A stretch of DNA of 64,000 nucleotides from Cristatella mucedo (lineage: Eukaryota; Bryozoa; Phylactolaemata; Cristatellidae), in NCBI GenBank assembly GCA_009760855.2, contig WPIO01000001.1, forward strand, positions 10,244,501-10,308,500. Reading direction: 5' to 3'. Position 1 is the stretch's first letter. Each line of letters opens with the position of its first letter. The notes under the pieces are model-generated. The model ran no database searches and had not been told where the DNA came from. It saw only the letters and a program-made list of their open reading frames with translations. Shown one piece after another: positions 1 to 11,800 of this stretch. Position numbers and translations under genes: made by a program.

Positions 1-626
1 AATATGCACTCAGTGTGTTTGATTATGTGCACGAGGCTGTCTATTGCAAACAATATTGGGAGGAGCCTGGTGGGCTAAGTTCTTCACATGGTACCGGCTG
101 AAGGAACCGAGCTGGGGTAAAGACCCCCAATCTGCAATCATGAAGTCCTGTGGATTCTGGGGGGAGATTCAATCGCGAGTTTAAGTCTAGAAAACGGTCG
201 GCTTCTAAGCAGAGCTTTCAAGTCGCATAAGCTTAAAGTAGGTTAGGATCAATTCTCCAACCAAAAAAATTAAGCCTCTACCTTTGCAAAATTACCTGAA
301 TATCTGTTTTTCAGTTCCTAGCAGAGAGAAACGTACATATCATGCTTAGAATGTCGCGCTAGGGGCTTGGCAGAGAAGCTTCGGCGAGCATATTAAAAGG
401 TTATTCTCCTTGTACAAGGATTTAGTGACAATGGATATTGAGTAAATTTTTTTGTGGGAAACCACATTTTGGATGGCGCTAAGGAAGTTGCTGGAGCGAT
501 TTGCCTCTATTTTATTTTCGAAATAAAAGCTATCATTGTATTCAATATACTGTCCTATTCTTTTTAATTTATAGACAAGCCCATCAAGGTAGAGAATTAG
601 CTCCGATGCCTCAATCCTGGCTGCAT

Positions 627-657
<31 letters not shown>

Positions 658-686
658 CAAGCTGATTTTAGCAGCCTCTTTTTGTA
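1..686. other. gene-free sequence with short AT microsatellite
   Basis: No conserved reading frame is visible. A perfect (AT)n tract lies at 630-657. The rest is unremarkable AT-rich sequence leading into a LINE fragment. Confidence 0.6.
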
Positions 687-1267
687 TAATAATAATAATA
701 TTGCACTTGATAAAGCGCCCTCAGAGAACTTAATCTCTTTCTAGGCGCTTTACATTTGCTGCAAAGTGATACGCAATAGAATAGTAAGTAAAATCATGCT
801 TGAAAAACAAACAAAATGAATAACATGGTTAGGGGTTACATGCACTGGGTCAGCATGCAAATGTGGTTAGTGGCAGCATGAACAGTGTCAGCACGCATAA
901 GCACATCGAGGACGAATCACAAGGACTCACTAAATGCTGTCCTAAATAGGTATGTTTTTAAGTTTCTTTTAAATGTGGTCAGGTCAGGGGATGTTCTGAT
1001 GCAGGTCGGGAGGGAGTTCCAGGCTGTGGGAGCATACGAGCTAAATGCACGGTCTCCAAAGGATTTAAGGTTTGTACGAGGTATTTCTAGACTGTTGGAT
1101 TCCGAAAAGCGAGTGGTACGATGCTTTGCCTGATGGGGTAGTATATCTGAAAGATAGGCTGGAGCCATAGAATGAAGAGACCTAAAAGTGAGCGACAAAA
1201 CCTTGAAGTCAATACGTTGCTTGACTGGTAACCAGTGCAGGTCGGCGAGAAGTGGAGTAATGTGGCA
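687..1267 (-). mobile_element. LINE-A (L2/CR1-like) 3' fragment
   Basis: This is a 5'-truncated non-LTR retrotransposon on the minus strand. Its 3' end is the (ATT)n run at about 687-702, next to the family tail hairpin, and it encodes the C-terminal end of the reverse-transcriptase polyprotein (frame 917-1303, ending in FRTAFSESL). It matches the copy starting at 23536 almost base for base over about 570 bp, with only a handful of differences, so both copies are young. The 5' end breaks off at about 1267 into an AAATA-rich run. Confidence 0.85.
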
Positions 1268-1354
1268 ATAGAAATAAAAATAAAAATAAAAATAAAAATA
1301 CAAAATAATATAAATAAAAATATAATAATATTAATAAATATAAAAGCAATAAAA

Positions 1355-1516
1355 ATACAAAAAATGTGTGTATAGCGACAGAAGAGCCTTTACGGCTGTC
1401 ACCACCGCTTGCAGTTGCGATAAAGAATCACCCACCGTAGGATTCGAACCCACGACCATGGTCCCGTGGTCGTGAAAAGCAACCACCTTACCTAGTGCAC
1501 CATCACGGCTCATCCT
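1355..1516 (-). mobile_element. SINE1, tRNA-derived, minus orientation
   Basis: Read on the minus strand it starts with GATGAGCCGTGATGG, carries an A-box-like segment (CTAGGTAAGGTGGTTGC) and a B-box-like GTGGGTTCGAATCCTACGG, and ends in GGCTCTTCTGTCGCTATA. Full-length relatives are at 8280-8472 and 25771-25950. An A/T-rich simple run (1268-1354) separates it from the LINE fragment. Confidence 0.8.
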
Positions 1517-1725
1517 TGTAAACTGATATTCGAAATTCCATGTGCTTGTATCTTTTAACGTGGCATAATGGCGGCATTTGGGTGTACCTGTAGACAAATA
1601 ATTGCATCGGCAATCGTTTTTCGAGTTGGGCTAGAAACTAGTGTCTCTTATCTCCCATATATATCTCTCCTCTCACCATTTCGCTCATCTTCCTCTTGTT
1701 TTCTTTTTTTATAAATTCATCCTCC

Positions 1726-1741
1726 AACACACACACACACA

Positions 1742-1791
<50 letters not shown>

Positions 1792-1794
1792 GCT
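1726..1794. repeat. compound (AC)n-(TC)n microsatellite
   Basis: An (AC)n block at 1726-1744 runs directly into a (TC)n block at 1745-1794. The Ser/Leu-rich reading frames across it are repeat artefacts. Confidence 0.95.
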
Positions 1795-1799
1795 GCAAT

Positions 1800-4201
1800 T
1801 CATCTTTAAGTACCACGAAAAACCTATTCCTGCTATTTAAACCCTAATGAAGCCCAAATGGATGACCCTGCTATAATCGCTGGGCTGTTGGGCAATTTTT
1901 AGATGGTCCCTGAAAGTGAATGAAGCAATATGCCTACACAAGGTAGTCATATAATACAGTGATCCGTTTGAATTGGCATCAATAGTCTGCAACCAAGGCG
2001 TTTCAATAAGAGAAAACTTTGTGATCTGTGGAAAGGAATGGCTTCTATTGACACAATTAGTTTTCAGGTGCGACATTTACGGCAGCGGGCGATGATGCAG
2101 CATAACGTATTAAGGACGTAGGAGATAGCTGCCTAGTTTTTTACTTTTTTTAGTGCCATTTGAAAAAACATTAACCATTAAAGATGTTGAGATGCTATGG
2201 AAGTGCGCAGTTGCTACGAAGTGGCATTCCCTTTGCCTTGTCATTGGGATCCGTCTAGCAGTAGTTAGCTAGCACACGGTCACTGGCCACATTCACCATG
2301 GTTATTTGTAGGGCTAATTGCTAGAGAATATTGGCATATCAAAGTAATAAGCAGCGAGTTTAAAGTAAGCAAGCCATTGCATGGGGATTTAGTGATTTAT
2401 TTAACCCGGAAAATGATGATCAAGGCATGATGACTTTATCTCACAATATGGCTCTACTGGAACACACTTAAAGAACAGTAGCTAATAATTTATGAACAAG
2501 TACTGCTGCCCAATCTTCGTAGGGTGTAATGCAAGCGTCTGTTATGCAAGCGAACTAACACTGGGATTACTTTCCTTATTCATCACCACATATAAATAGT
2601 CATCCCAAATATGATCGAAATTGACACCTATTATTCTTATTATAATTATTCATAGTGCGAAAACATTAACACAAGGGTTGGTCGAGCAAGACACTGCCTT
2701 ATTTCTGTTCTTTTTATCAATTTATTTGCATCGTATAAGTCTCAGCTGAAGACCTGTCAGCTCTGCTCAGCTTTCCCTCCACCATAGTGGATTTGTCTTT
2801 CTTGTTTCAGTCTGCTTTGTGTGCTGGGTTAAGTGCATGTTGCTGACCATGATGCGTGACTTTTTGCTTACTCTTGGGTATTTATTCTCTTGCAACAAGT
2901 TTTAAAGTGTCAGTATAGATATTTGGTTTTCTTAGAGTGCTATACAAAAGACTTATAATAATTATTGGCGTTAAAACAAATTCTTATATTAATATTGATT
3001 CTGGTACTTTAAAATACTAGTGCTTCCTGTACAGATAGGATTTGGGGTTACTAACAGCAATGATTCTCTAAGCTAGACTGTTCTAAAAGTATTGGCATAG
3101 TTTCCAAAGAAAGCTAATAATCCTGTACGGTGTATGATAAGTACGTCAGCTGGGATGTTTTTTTAGATCTAATTACTTAAGTCTTGAGTTCCTTTCATAA
3201 AGTATCATAATGGCTCCTGGTTATCAGCATACTTCGAGGCAAACCAATTCCTGCTTTGACATATAAGATCTGCCATGGTTAAGCTCCATCATGCATTGGT
3301 GAACTGCTGCATCTGTTATAGCCTATTTGTACTACGAGGCATTATAATCAAAATTATTTTGCATAGGTTCTTTTCTTTCACATGCATTCTGATGGCGACT
3401 GAGAACAACGTTGCTCTGTGGGTACTAAATTGTGGAACTTTTTTAATTTATGCTCAAATAAAACGAATATATCTTTTCTTTTTTCCGGAACATGGCAAAC
3501 TGGGTGGTGTTCCAATAACGTAGTCGACTTACGATTTAGCAGTTGCTGCATGCAAGCCTCGACATGGTTACAAGAATGCTACTCCACGTAGCAAGTGGGT
3601 CAGTTGCCGAAACTCATCTACCTTTAACCTTCAGAGTCCTAATGTTCGCTGACTTTTAATCATTGGCATGCTAGTGTTCGAAAAAAATATCCAATATCAT
3701 CTTCATTTCTCATTTCTGCTGCTGGGCAGGTATGACGTTCAATAACGGTAGAAGCGAGTGCAGCTAGTCAAGCTAACCAATTGATATGGATGCAAGCACG
3801 TGGGTAGCTGATTCGGAACGAAAGTCTTTTCCACAAACGCATCTATCCTAACTGCACCCAATACCGATGGAGCTAGCACTTTGAAGTACTGCCGCAGAAT
3901 TCATACCGATGCATGAGGTGCTGTGATGACACCAGAGCATGACAGCAATCAAGAACGTCCATAAATAAACGTCAATACATGTCCTTAACATATGGCTATG
4001 TAATCTTTCGCAGACAGACGTATTGTATGACCGGTACTAGGCAGGCATGAAGTACAATTGACTTATGACCACTTTAGATTAAATTATTTTTAAGGTCCAA
4101 GCCACAGCTATAACATATCTGCATCCCAAGATTACTCGGGACCTCTCATAATTACCAGGCAACATTCCTAACCTGGCTGATCTAGGATGCCACAGTTTCT
4201 A
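1800..4201. other. gene-free intergenic stretch
   Basis: I see no coding similarity, no splice-bounded exon and no clear mobile element here. The few open frames are short and do not resemble a known family. The composition is AT-rich and ordinary. Confidence 0.5.
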
Positions 4202-4716
4202 TATTCATCGTGATATTAGACTGCACTATTGCTTTTGAGACTATTGCATTTTTTCTCAAGGGTAAAGCACTCTTACCTCGGGACCGAGGTCAATGGTTTG
4301 AGCTCTAATTCTTTAATTATTGCCTGCTGAAAGTTTGGAAGCCATTGAGATTCTTCTGCACTGGTGCAGCTCTCAGCTTAGCCGCGATGGGAGCCCTTGT
4401 CTTAGAGGGGGGGGGGGTCGACTAGGGCACCTAGTACAGACCCAGCTCCTGACTCACCTAGCTCAGGTTAGAATGGAGCTTTATGCAGGCGATGCGGTTA
4501 GGAGATGGAGCGACTAATGTGGTTGTCTTAGCGGGTTCGACTTGGACAGCTAGTACAAGCCTGACTCCTGGTCTACCCGCTAAAGTTAGAATGAAGCCTG
4601 GTGCAGACGTTGCGGTCAGGATGTGCACCGACTAATATGCTGAAGTAGAAATAGCAGCGGCGCGCGAGGTCAGGAGTTGAAAGGAGAGAGAATATAATGA
4701 GACGTGTGACAGCGGA

Positions 4717-4930
4717 GAGACAGCTTGGGTAGTCGAGAGAGACTACGCCCCGAGAGCTGAGACAGCTTGGGTAGTCGAGAGAGACTACGCCCCGAGAGCT
4801 GAGACAGCTTGGGTAGGCGAGAGAGACTACGCCCCGAGAGCTGAGAGAGCTTGGGTAGTCGAGCAGGGACTACGCCCCGAGAGCTCAGAGCTGCAGCTTG
4901 GTAGTCGATGCGAGACTACGCTTCGAGAGC
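4717..4930 (+). repeat. 42-bp minisatellite
   Basis: Units start at 4717, 4759, 4801 and 4843 (strict 42-bp spacing) with a degenerate fifth unit. Each carries GAGACAGCTTGGGTAGTCGA followed by GACTACGCCCCGAGAGCT. The two halves of a unit are partly complementary (GTAGTC/GACTAC), so each unit can form a small hairpin. It lies inside the probable solo LTR. Confidence 0.95.
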
Positions 4931-5087
4931 ACGAGAGACGAACCTACGGCGACGAACAGCTAAGTGTAACTTAGACTGCGAAGTTGTGTTCTGCCGGCTA
5001 CTCAGTTAGCTGCTCGTATCTTGGGGTGCTGTAGCAACCCGACTTCGCAATTGCAAGCGACGCGCGCATAGGTTAGTGTATTATACG

Positions 5088-5220
5088 CGGGCTTCGGGAG
5101 TTCGCGCAGTTAACTCCGTCGGTCCGGTACGCGCCGCGTAAACGCACAGGGTAGTTGGTTATACTCGGGCTTCGGGAGTTCGCGCAGTTAACTCCGTCGG
5201 TCCGGTACGCGCCGCGTAAA
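5088..5220 (+). repeat. 78-bp-period direct duplication, GC-rich
   Basis: A segment beginning CGGGCTTCGGGAGTTCGCGC recurs at 5088 and 5166, nearly identical for about 55 bp. It lies in the 3' half of the probable LTR. Confidence 0.9.
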
Positions 5221-5770
5221 GCGCTTGCGCCGGCGCGTAACCACTACTAACAGGCCTACAATAAACTGTTGCTTTCGGCACCCAGTTGTGGCCGCCTGTG
5301 TTTTAACCGCACTGCAGCACTGCATCACACAGTCCACCGGTAGAGAACCGGGGGACGAACCTCTACGCGGTTACACTTCTGCTTCTTTGAATGAGGCTGT
5401 TTAAAAACCAGCCTTAAATTTCTTTGGATAAAAGCTCTTACTTTTTTCGCTTAGGAGACAGGTTTGTTGAACAAAGGTGGCTCCTGAACTGCAGTCCTAT
5501 TCATCGTGATATTAGACTGCACTATTGCTTTTGAGACTATTGCATTTTTCTCAAGGGTAAAGCACTCTTACCTCGGGACCGAGGTCAATGGTTTGAGCTC
5601 TAATTCTTTAATTATTGCCTGCTGAAAGTTTGGAAGCCATTGAGATTCTTCTGCTTCTTTGAATGAGGCTGTTTAAAAACCAGCCTTAAATTTCTTTGCA
5701 TAACAGCTCTTACTTTTTTCGCTTAGGAGACAGGTTTTTTGAACAAAGGTGGCTCCTGAACTGCAGTCCT

Positions 5771-7054
5771 CCGCCGAAATCACAATCCGCATAAATCATG
5801 CTATTCATTGCAGATGCTTGACAGATAATGATGGAAATAGTGCCTCAAAGCGAAGCTAACGATTTGTAAGTGACTGACTCACGTACTTATAGCGCCGACG
5901 CCAGAGCTCGGTATAATCAAGAAGGACCGCTTTTATATCAAGTTCATGTCATCAATTTAGAGCCGCATATTCCATAGTCAAAGAGGGTACTACATTGTAC
6001 AATAGCATCGATATTGCACAACTGATGAATCGCCACCCTACATTGCTAATTATATGGTCTAAACAGGAGTTTGTGACATCCGATTCGTAGTTATAATAAT
6101 TTAGGAACCACTGCTAATTTCTGCTTGCATAATCAAACCAACTTGGCATGCCAATGTTTCACTGCCTCCTACTTAAACTAGGCCTATCCTCGGCAATGTA
6201 ATAAAAGAAACCTAGCACAAATATCTATTGTAGGTCTTTACTTCCGACTACGCCCCACCGTCAGGCTCTAACGTAAATAGTTACCGAAGGTTCTCAACTG
6301 CCTTTCTCAGAGCGATCATTGCAGCACTCTTATCTTCATCTATGTCACCAACAACCGTTGTTACAACGTGGGTGCGGCTTCCGCGTCCAGACAGAACTAG
6401 GCCGAAAACGCAGCCCTCGTAACTGCTAATCTCAGCCGCCGGTCGGCTGATGCCGGTGACGCCTAAACCTCAAAGCACGGCTAGTTGCTTGTATGTGTTG
6501 CACCAATGCTCGCAGGTATGCCAGCAGCAGCAGAAACACTGCATCGACGAAGAGCACTTATACATTAACATATCGAGACCGTATCCCTAATGCGGACTCT
6601 ATTTGAGATCAGCGGACAGTTACAGGCATTCAGCAGCGGCCATGACGTACACCAACGGCTCTGTAGCCTAAAGCTCAAATCAGCTCCAATGCCAATGCCT
6701 CGCGTCTCGAATTCTGACAACCCGCCTATCTTACGGCCCGGTTATTTATACGACCTCGGCAATAAACTATTACAAAATTGCATAATCATGACTAATAATT
6801 ATCCCGCCATAGTCCAGCTGGTTTAGCTGGAGCAGCCGTTTCACTGTCACAGCAGCAAAGCTCTGAGCGTCAGCCTTCTGAACCCTCGACTTTCCTGATG
6901 TTAAGGTCACCAGTGCTTCACTTGGCTGGAGACAGACAAATATCTTTACCTTCAGTCCAGTCACACGAGATACATGAAACGATTGAAAAAATAAAGCAAG
7001 GTTAATGCACCAAAAAAGGTATGTAGATAATTGACCAGATATCCAAACAGTAAT
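5771..7054. other. gene-free stretch
   Basis: No recognisable gene or element. The open frame at 6590-6826 (78 codons) shows no domain or splice support. Confidence 0.5.
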
Positions 7055-9350
7055 GTTTATAATAATAATAAAAATAATGCATTTTATAAAGCACCCTCAA
7101 AGAACTCGATCTCTTTCTAGGCGCTTTCCATTTCCTGTAAAGGGAACCACGGTTGAATAGTGAGTAATATCATGCTTGATAAACAACATGAATAACATGG
7201 TTAGGGGTGACAAGCACAGGGTCAGCATGCAAATGTGGTTTGTGGCAGCATGCACAGTGCCAGCACGCATAAGCACATGAAGGACGAATCAGAGGGACCC
7301 ACTAAATGCTGTCCTAAATAGGTGTGTTTTTAAGTTCTTTTGAAATGTGGTCAAGTCAGGGGATGTTGTGACACAAGTCGGGAGGGAGTTCCAGGCTTTG
7401 GAAGCATACGAACTAAGTGCACTGTCTCCAAAGGGTATGAGGTTTGTTCGAGGTATCGGTAAACTGTCGGATACCGAAAAGCGGTTGGTACGATGCTTGG
7501 CCTGGTGGGGGAGTAGATCTGAGAGACAGGCTGGAGCCAAAGAATGAAGTGACCTAAAAGTGAGCGACAAAACCCTGAAGTCGATCTGTTGATTGACTGG
7601 TAGCCAGTGCAGGTCGGCGAGAAGTGGTGTGATGTGGCAACTGCGACGCTCACGACAGACAAGCCTAGCTGCAGAGTTTTGCACCAACTGTAATCGCCTG
7701 ATTGCACGTGCCGGTAGGCCAGAAAGTAGTGAGTTACAGAAGTCAAAACGGGATGCCACAAATGCATGGACCAAATTAGACTTGGTATCCTCATCTAAAC
7801 AAGCCCGAATTTAAGCAATGTTGTGTATCTGAAAGTAGGCAGACTTGATTGTGGAGCTAATGTGGTCGTCTAATGAGAGGTCACTTTGGAACACGACACC
7901 TAGATTTTGAGCTGATTCAACAGGAGATATGCTGTCAGAGCCAATTTTGAGCGTCAGCCTTTCCAATTTCCGAATCACAGTGGGTCTGCCCATAACTAAG
8001 AAGTTAGTTTTATCATCGTTTAGCTTAAGAAAATTTGCTGCCATCCATGTGCAGATGGCAGCAATACATGCAGCAAGTGAGTTGAGAGATTACGAGGCGC
8101 TCGAAGGCTGGGAGGGATCAAAGCAAAGGTACAACTGAGTGTCACCTGCATAGAAGTGAAAGCCTAGATTGTGCTTGGCAATCACATCAGCAAGAGGGAG
8201 AGTATAAACCGTGAAAAGACTCGGACCTAGCACGGAGCCCTGAGATACCCCATATTTCAGAGGTACCTCGGATGATCTTGGTGAGCCGTGATGGCACACT
8301 AGTTAAGGTGGTTGCCTTCACGATCACGGTCCCGAGATCGTGGGTTCGATTCCTGTGGGGAGCGATCCTTTATCGCCACTGCAAGCGATGGTGATAGCCG
8401 TAAAGGCTCTTCTGTCGCTATACAAAAATAAGCTGTTTAATCAGCTAGGATTTATTCATTTGCTATTTATTTATCTTTGTCCATTCACGTCAATACTCTG
8501 GAGTCTCCCACTGAGATAGGACCTGGACCATTGCAGATCAGTGCCAGTGATGCCCAGGCGAGAGAAGAAGCGCTCTAGAAGAACTTTGTGATCGATAATA
8601 TCAAAAGCTGCCGAAAGATCGAGCAAAATAAGCAGAGATACTCTACCCATGTCTGCATTCCTAAGTAGGTCGTTGTACACCCTAAGCAACGCTGATTCTG
8701 TGGAGTGATTAGCTCTAAAGCCAGACTGGAACTTTCTAGCAAGGTTTGAAGTTTTAAGATATGAGTTCAGCTGGCTCGCCACGACCCGTTCCAATGTCTT
8801 TGATAGGAATGGTAGCAGGAAGACTGGTCGGTAGTTGCTCAAGTTCTATTGGTCTAGTGTCGCTTTCTTGAGAAGTGGCCTGACTACAGCTTTTTTAAAA
8901 GGTGCTGGGGCATGACCTGAGGCTAATGACATATTAATGATTTTAGTTATGCATGGCAGCAGCAGATCAATGTAACGTAAGAGCAGGACACAGGGAATAG
9001 TGTCCAGAGGACTTGTTGTCTTCTTTGATTGGGATATGAACTTCAGGACGAGATCACCAGTGACCTGCTTAAATGTAGACATTGAGGTGCAGCCAGGAAT
9101 CGGGGGACAGCATTCTAGGGGGATGTTGCCACCGCAGGGATGGACTCCCTGATCTTGTCTATCTTCTGCACAAAGAATCGAGAGGAGCGATCGGCTAGAT
9201 CATCAGGTAAGGAGCTAATCTGGTAGCGGTTGAGGAGATGGTTGATCGTCATCAGCATTTTTGGATTGTGCATCTGTAATTTAACAATTTTCTGTAGAAG
9301 CTAGACTTAACCTTTGCTAGGATCGATTAGCACGACCTACAATAGTCGTC
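7055..9350 (-). pseudogene. LINE-A copy, reverse transcriptase pseudogene, split by a SINE
   Basis: This is a minus-strand LINE of about 2.1 kb without the SINE, starting at an (ATT)n-type tail near 7055. It encodes pieces of the reverse transcriptase (8846-9082, 8471-8842, 8090-8299, 7811-8044, 7289-7774) in broken frames. The LDLSAAFDIIDH palm motif is recognisable, but the catalytic YADD has become FYAGDTQLY, so it is inactive. The coding order matches the better copy at 23536-25690. A SINE1 sits at 8280-8472. Confidence 0.9.
8280..8472 (+). mobile_element. SINE1, full length, nested in LINE-A
   Basis: The 193-bp element begins GGTGAGCCGTGATGGCACAC and has box-A-like CTAGTTAAGGTGGTTGCC and box-B-like GTGGGTTCGATTCC. 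It is flanked by the target duplication ATCTT (8275-8279 and 8473-8477). Comparison with the uninterrupted LINE copy near 24760 shows the same site empty (GATGATCTTTGTCCATTC), which fixes both ends. Confidence 0.95.
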
Positions 9351-9394
9351 GTATGCCTCGTATTTTTCGGCTATCGCAGATGGAAATGCACGAG

Positions 9395-9686
9395 GTCAAT
9401 GGCGGAGCCAGTATTTTCAGCTAGGGGGAAATACCTGCACAATTTTTCTTTAGGGGACAAGGCCCGCAAAACTTCATGTAGGCGAGGCTAGAACAGCAAT
9501 TATTAAAAAATTATAGCTCAAAATGGTAGTTCTGATTTGACACAAACTCGGTGGCTGCTCATCGGATGAAATTATGACAACTTCATTGCTAGCGACTGTT
9601 GGTGGGTGTAGGGATTGAGAGAGGGCCCAGATCGCTGTCTCACTGTAGAGGGGGCAAACGCTCCCTTCCGGCCTCTGGCTCCGCCA
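9395..9686. mobile_element. MITE-like element with 12-bp terminal inverted repeats
   Basis: TGGCGGAGCCAG (9400-9411) and its exact complement CTGGCTCCGCCA (9675-9686) bracket about 290 bp of non-coding sequence. ACGAG occurs just outside both ends (9390-9394 and 9687-9691) and may be the target duplication. No transposase is present. It is a small non-autonomous DNA transposon or a fortuitous inverted repeat. Confidence 0.6.
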
Positions 9687-9691
9687 CGAGA

Positions 9692-10159
9692 CGTGGATCT
9701 TTACCATATAATACAGGAACCACCGTTCATAAAGCAGTCACAATCAGGTAAGATTGCTATCGGCATGCGGTTCGATATAAATTCCTTTTTTCACAGGTTA
9801 AAAGAAAGCTTCCAGATTAGCTTACGGCTTAGTTACAAGCTCTAAAAATGAGAATTAATAGTTTGTCAAGGAGTCTAACCCTTGCCGAAAGATTTAAATT
9901 ATGAAGAGTACTTTTTGTCACGTCGCATAAGTAGAGATAAGCCGCCGGAAGCTTTAACCGTGTAAGTGTATGTTATTGAACTGCTTATATTAAGGCCGCT
10001 ATCAATAAGTGCTTGGGCTATACCGTGTACGAAGGCCGCTATCAATAAGTGCTCGAGCTATACCGTGTACGAAGAAAGGAGCGTGCTCGCACATACTTGA
10101 CATATAAATGTTTGCAGATGTCAATCGGCTTGGTTGATTATAAAAATGTTTATATATCC
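9692..10159. other. gene-free stretch with a 40-bp tandem duplication
   Basis: Nothing coding is seen. Two 40-bp units starting AAGGCCGCTATCAATAAGTG lie at 9992-10031 and 10032-10071, differing at two positions. Confidence 0.7.
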
Positions 10160-11025
10160 CGATAGCACCACAAGAAAAATAAATCTCTGTCTAGGCACTT
10201 TACGTATGTTAGAATGAAAAGGTGCCTCAATCAATTAATGATAAGATGCACCTAAGGTATGATCTCCACAAGATTTGAATTTTTTACAGAAATAGCTAAA
10301 TGACCAAAATTAAAGGTCAATTATGCCTTCTTTTAGCTGCATAACATTGCTAAAACTCGGGCTCGCTTAGACAGGGACACTACATCGAAGCTGGTCCATG
10401 TATCTGTGACATCCGTCTCGACTTCTGTAACTCACTGCTTGCTGGTCTATCGGCCCGTGCAATTATACGCTTACGCTTGCTGCTGGTGCAAAACTCAGGC
10501 TCGTCTGTTGTGAGCTTTCGCAGTTGCCACATCATAACACTTCTCGTCGATCTGCACTGGCTACTAATCAAACAGCATATCGATTTCAAGGTTCTGTCGC
10601 TTACTTTTAGGTCCCTCCATTCTTTGGCTCCAGCCTACCTAATACAACTACTATCCCCCAGGCTAAGAATCGTGCAACACGTTGTTCTGACTTGAATCCT
10701 TTAGCCATACCTCTTGCGAACCTGTACATCGTTGGAGGCATTGCCATTAGTTCGTATGTTCACAGAGCCTGAATCCCACTACCGACGCACGTCACAACGT
10801 TCCCTGACGTGACAAAACATACCTATTTATTATAGCATTTAGTGGGTCGTTGTGGTCCGTCCTTCGTGTGCATTTGCCTGCTCCCACTGTGCATGCTGCT
10901 TGCGGATATAACCACCGACAATTTGGGAACGTTTTCTATACAATATCTGTAAATCGCCTAGAAAGTGATTCAGTTCTCTGAGGTAGCTTTACAAATGTAT
11001 TATTATTAGTAGCAGTAGTAGTACA
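10160..11025. mobile_element. two diverged LINE-A fragments
   Basis: About 10160-10250 is an old minus-strand tail fragment (CTCTGTCTAGGCACTTTACG). From about 10330 to 11025 a plus-strand fragment encodes a decayed C-terminal reverse-transcriptase region (for example HWLLIKQHIDFKVLSLTFRS at 10477-10695) and ends with the family tail and ATTATTATTAG. Several frameshifts and stops are present. Confidence 0.8.
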
Positions 11026-11231
11026 GGATCATGCGTTATATGGAAAGCTTTATTAGGAAATATTTCATCCAGGTCGGCCGAGCAAGAAAACGAAGGGACC
11101 TAAAAGTGAGGTGTGACAGATTCTTAAAGTCGATACACATCTAGACAGGGAGTCAGCGAGTCATTGAAAAGGGATGTAATTTGGGAACGGAGACGGTCAC
11201 GTTATGCAATAACTTGATAAAAATATAATTC

Positions 11232-11370
11232 ATTTGTATAGGTCCCCAAGAGAACTTAATCTCTATTCAGGCGCTTCACATATGCCTCCGGGCTCGAGCC
11301 CACGACCTCAGCCAGACCTTGGTCGGGGGCGAGCACCTTAACCGCTGGACCAAACCAGCTCGATGTTAAC
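11232..11370 (-). mobile_element. SINE2, tRNA-derived with LINE-A-like tail
   Basis: On the minus strand it reads TTTGGTCCAGCGGTTAAGG (box A), GTGGGCTCGAGCCCGG (box B), then GAAGCGCCTGAATAGAGATT and a tail ending ATACAAATGAATTAT. That 3' part resembles the LINE-A terminus. Confidence 0.8.
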
Positions 11371-11604
11371 GAATAGTAGATAAAATTGCGTCGTGGCGAA
11401 ATCTCTTTTGAGCAAATTTGGTTTGCTACAGAGTTTACAAAATCCATGTCCAGTTTTGAGGTGAGACTTTTTAACTGTCAAGTGTCAATGCACATTCGAA
11501 AAGTTTTGAGATCGTAGTAATTGAAGATAAATACGGTGTCTTGCCAGTACGAAATAAAACTGCTTAGGAGAAAAAAGCATAATCTTAATATTGTAAAAAT
11601 CATA

Positions 11605-11800
11605 ATCATAATATTATAAAATTAATTTGCGTAGCGCCCTAAGAAAAAATTGAACCTCTATTCAGGCGCTGCACATATGCCACGTGCTTCGAGCCCGTGA
11701 CGTCGATCGTCGAATACATTCACATCGACCTCGGTCGTCAAAGGCGAGCAACGAGCACTGAGCCAAACTTTCGCAGCTATACTCACGGATCTAATTTGTG
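11605..11800 (-). mobile_element. SINE2 copy, diverged
   Basis: The tail (ATTAATTTGCGTAGCGCCCT, then TCTATTCAGGCGCTGCACAT) is clear, followed by a weak box B (GGGCTCGAAGCACG on the minus strand). The tRNA-like head past about 11720 is decayed. Confidence 0.6.

Larger units (their letters stand above)
4360..5375 (+). mobile_element. inserted element, probable solo LTR, with 7-bp target duplication
   Basis: The 1016-bp insert is flanked by CTTCTGC at 4353-4359 and 5376-5382. It ends in ACGCGGTTACA, like the LTR at 56415-58097 (GGCGTTACA), and has an AATAAA at 5260-5265 about 110 bp before its 3' end, as expected of an LTR. It holds a diverged tandem pair at about 4398-4635, a 42-bp minisatellite and a 78-bp duplication. 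No coding domain is present. The 5' end lacks a clear TGTA start, so the class is inferred. Confidence 0.7.
4202..5770 (+). repeat. 273-bp tandem duplication, left copy split by an insertion
   Basis: The right copy is 5498-5770. The left copy is 4202-4359 plus 5383-5497, also about 273 bp once the intervening element and its 7-bp duplication are removed. Differences are few (one T-run indel and a few substitutions). The right copy keeps the uninterrupted junction ATTCTTCTGCTTCTTTGAAT, so it records the empty target site of the element at 4360-5375. Confidence 0.9.

Noticed and set aside
4717-4930. CRISPR-like array
   Set aside because: The 42-bp units are directly contiguous without unique spacers and the DNA is eukaryotic; it is a minisatellite.
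8280-8472. Functional tRNA genes at the box A/B sites
   Set aside because: The sequences lack a complete cloverleaf and recur with LINE-like or common 3' halves, so they are SINEs.
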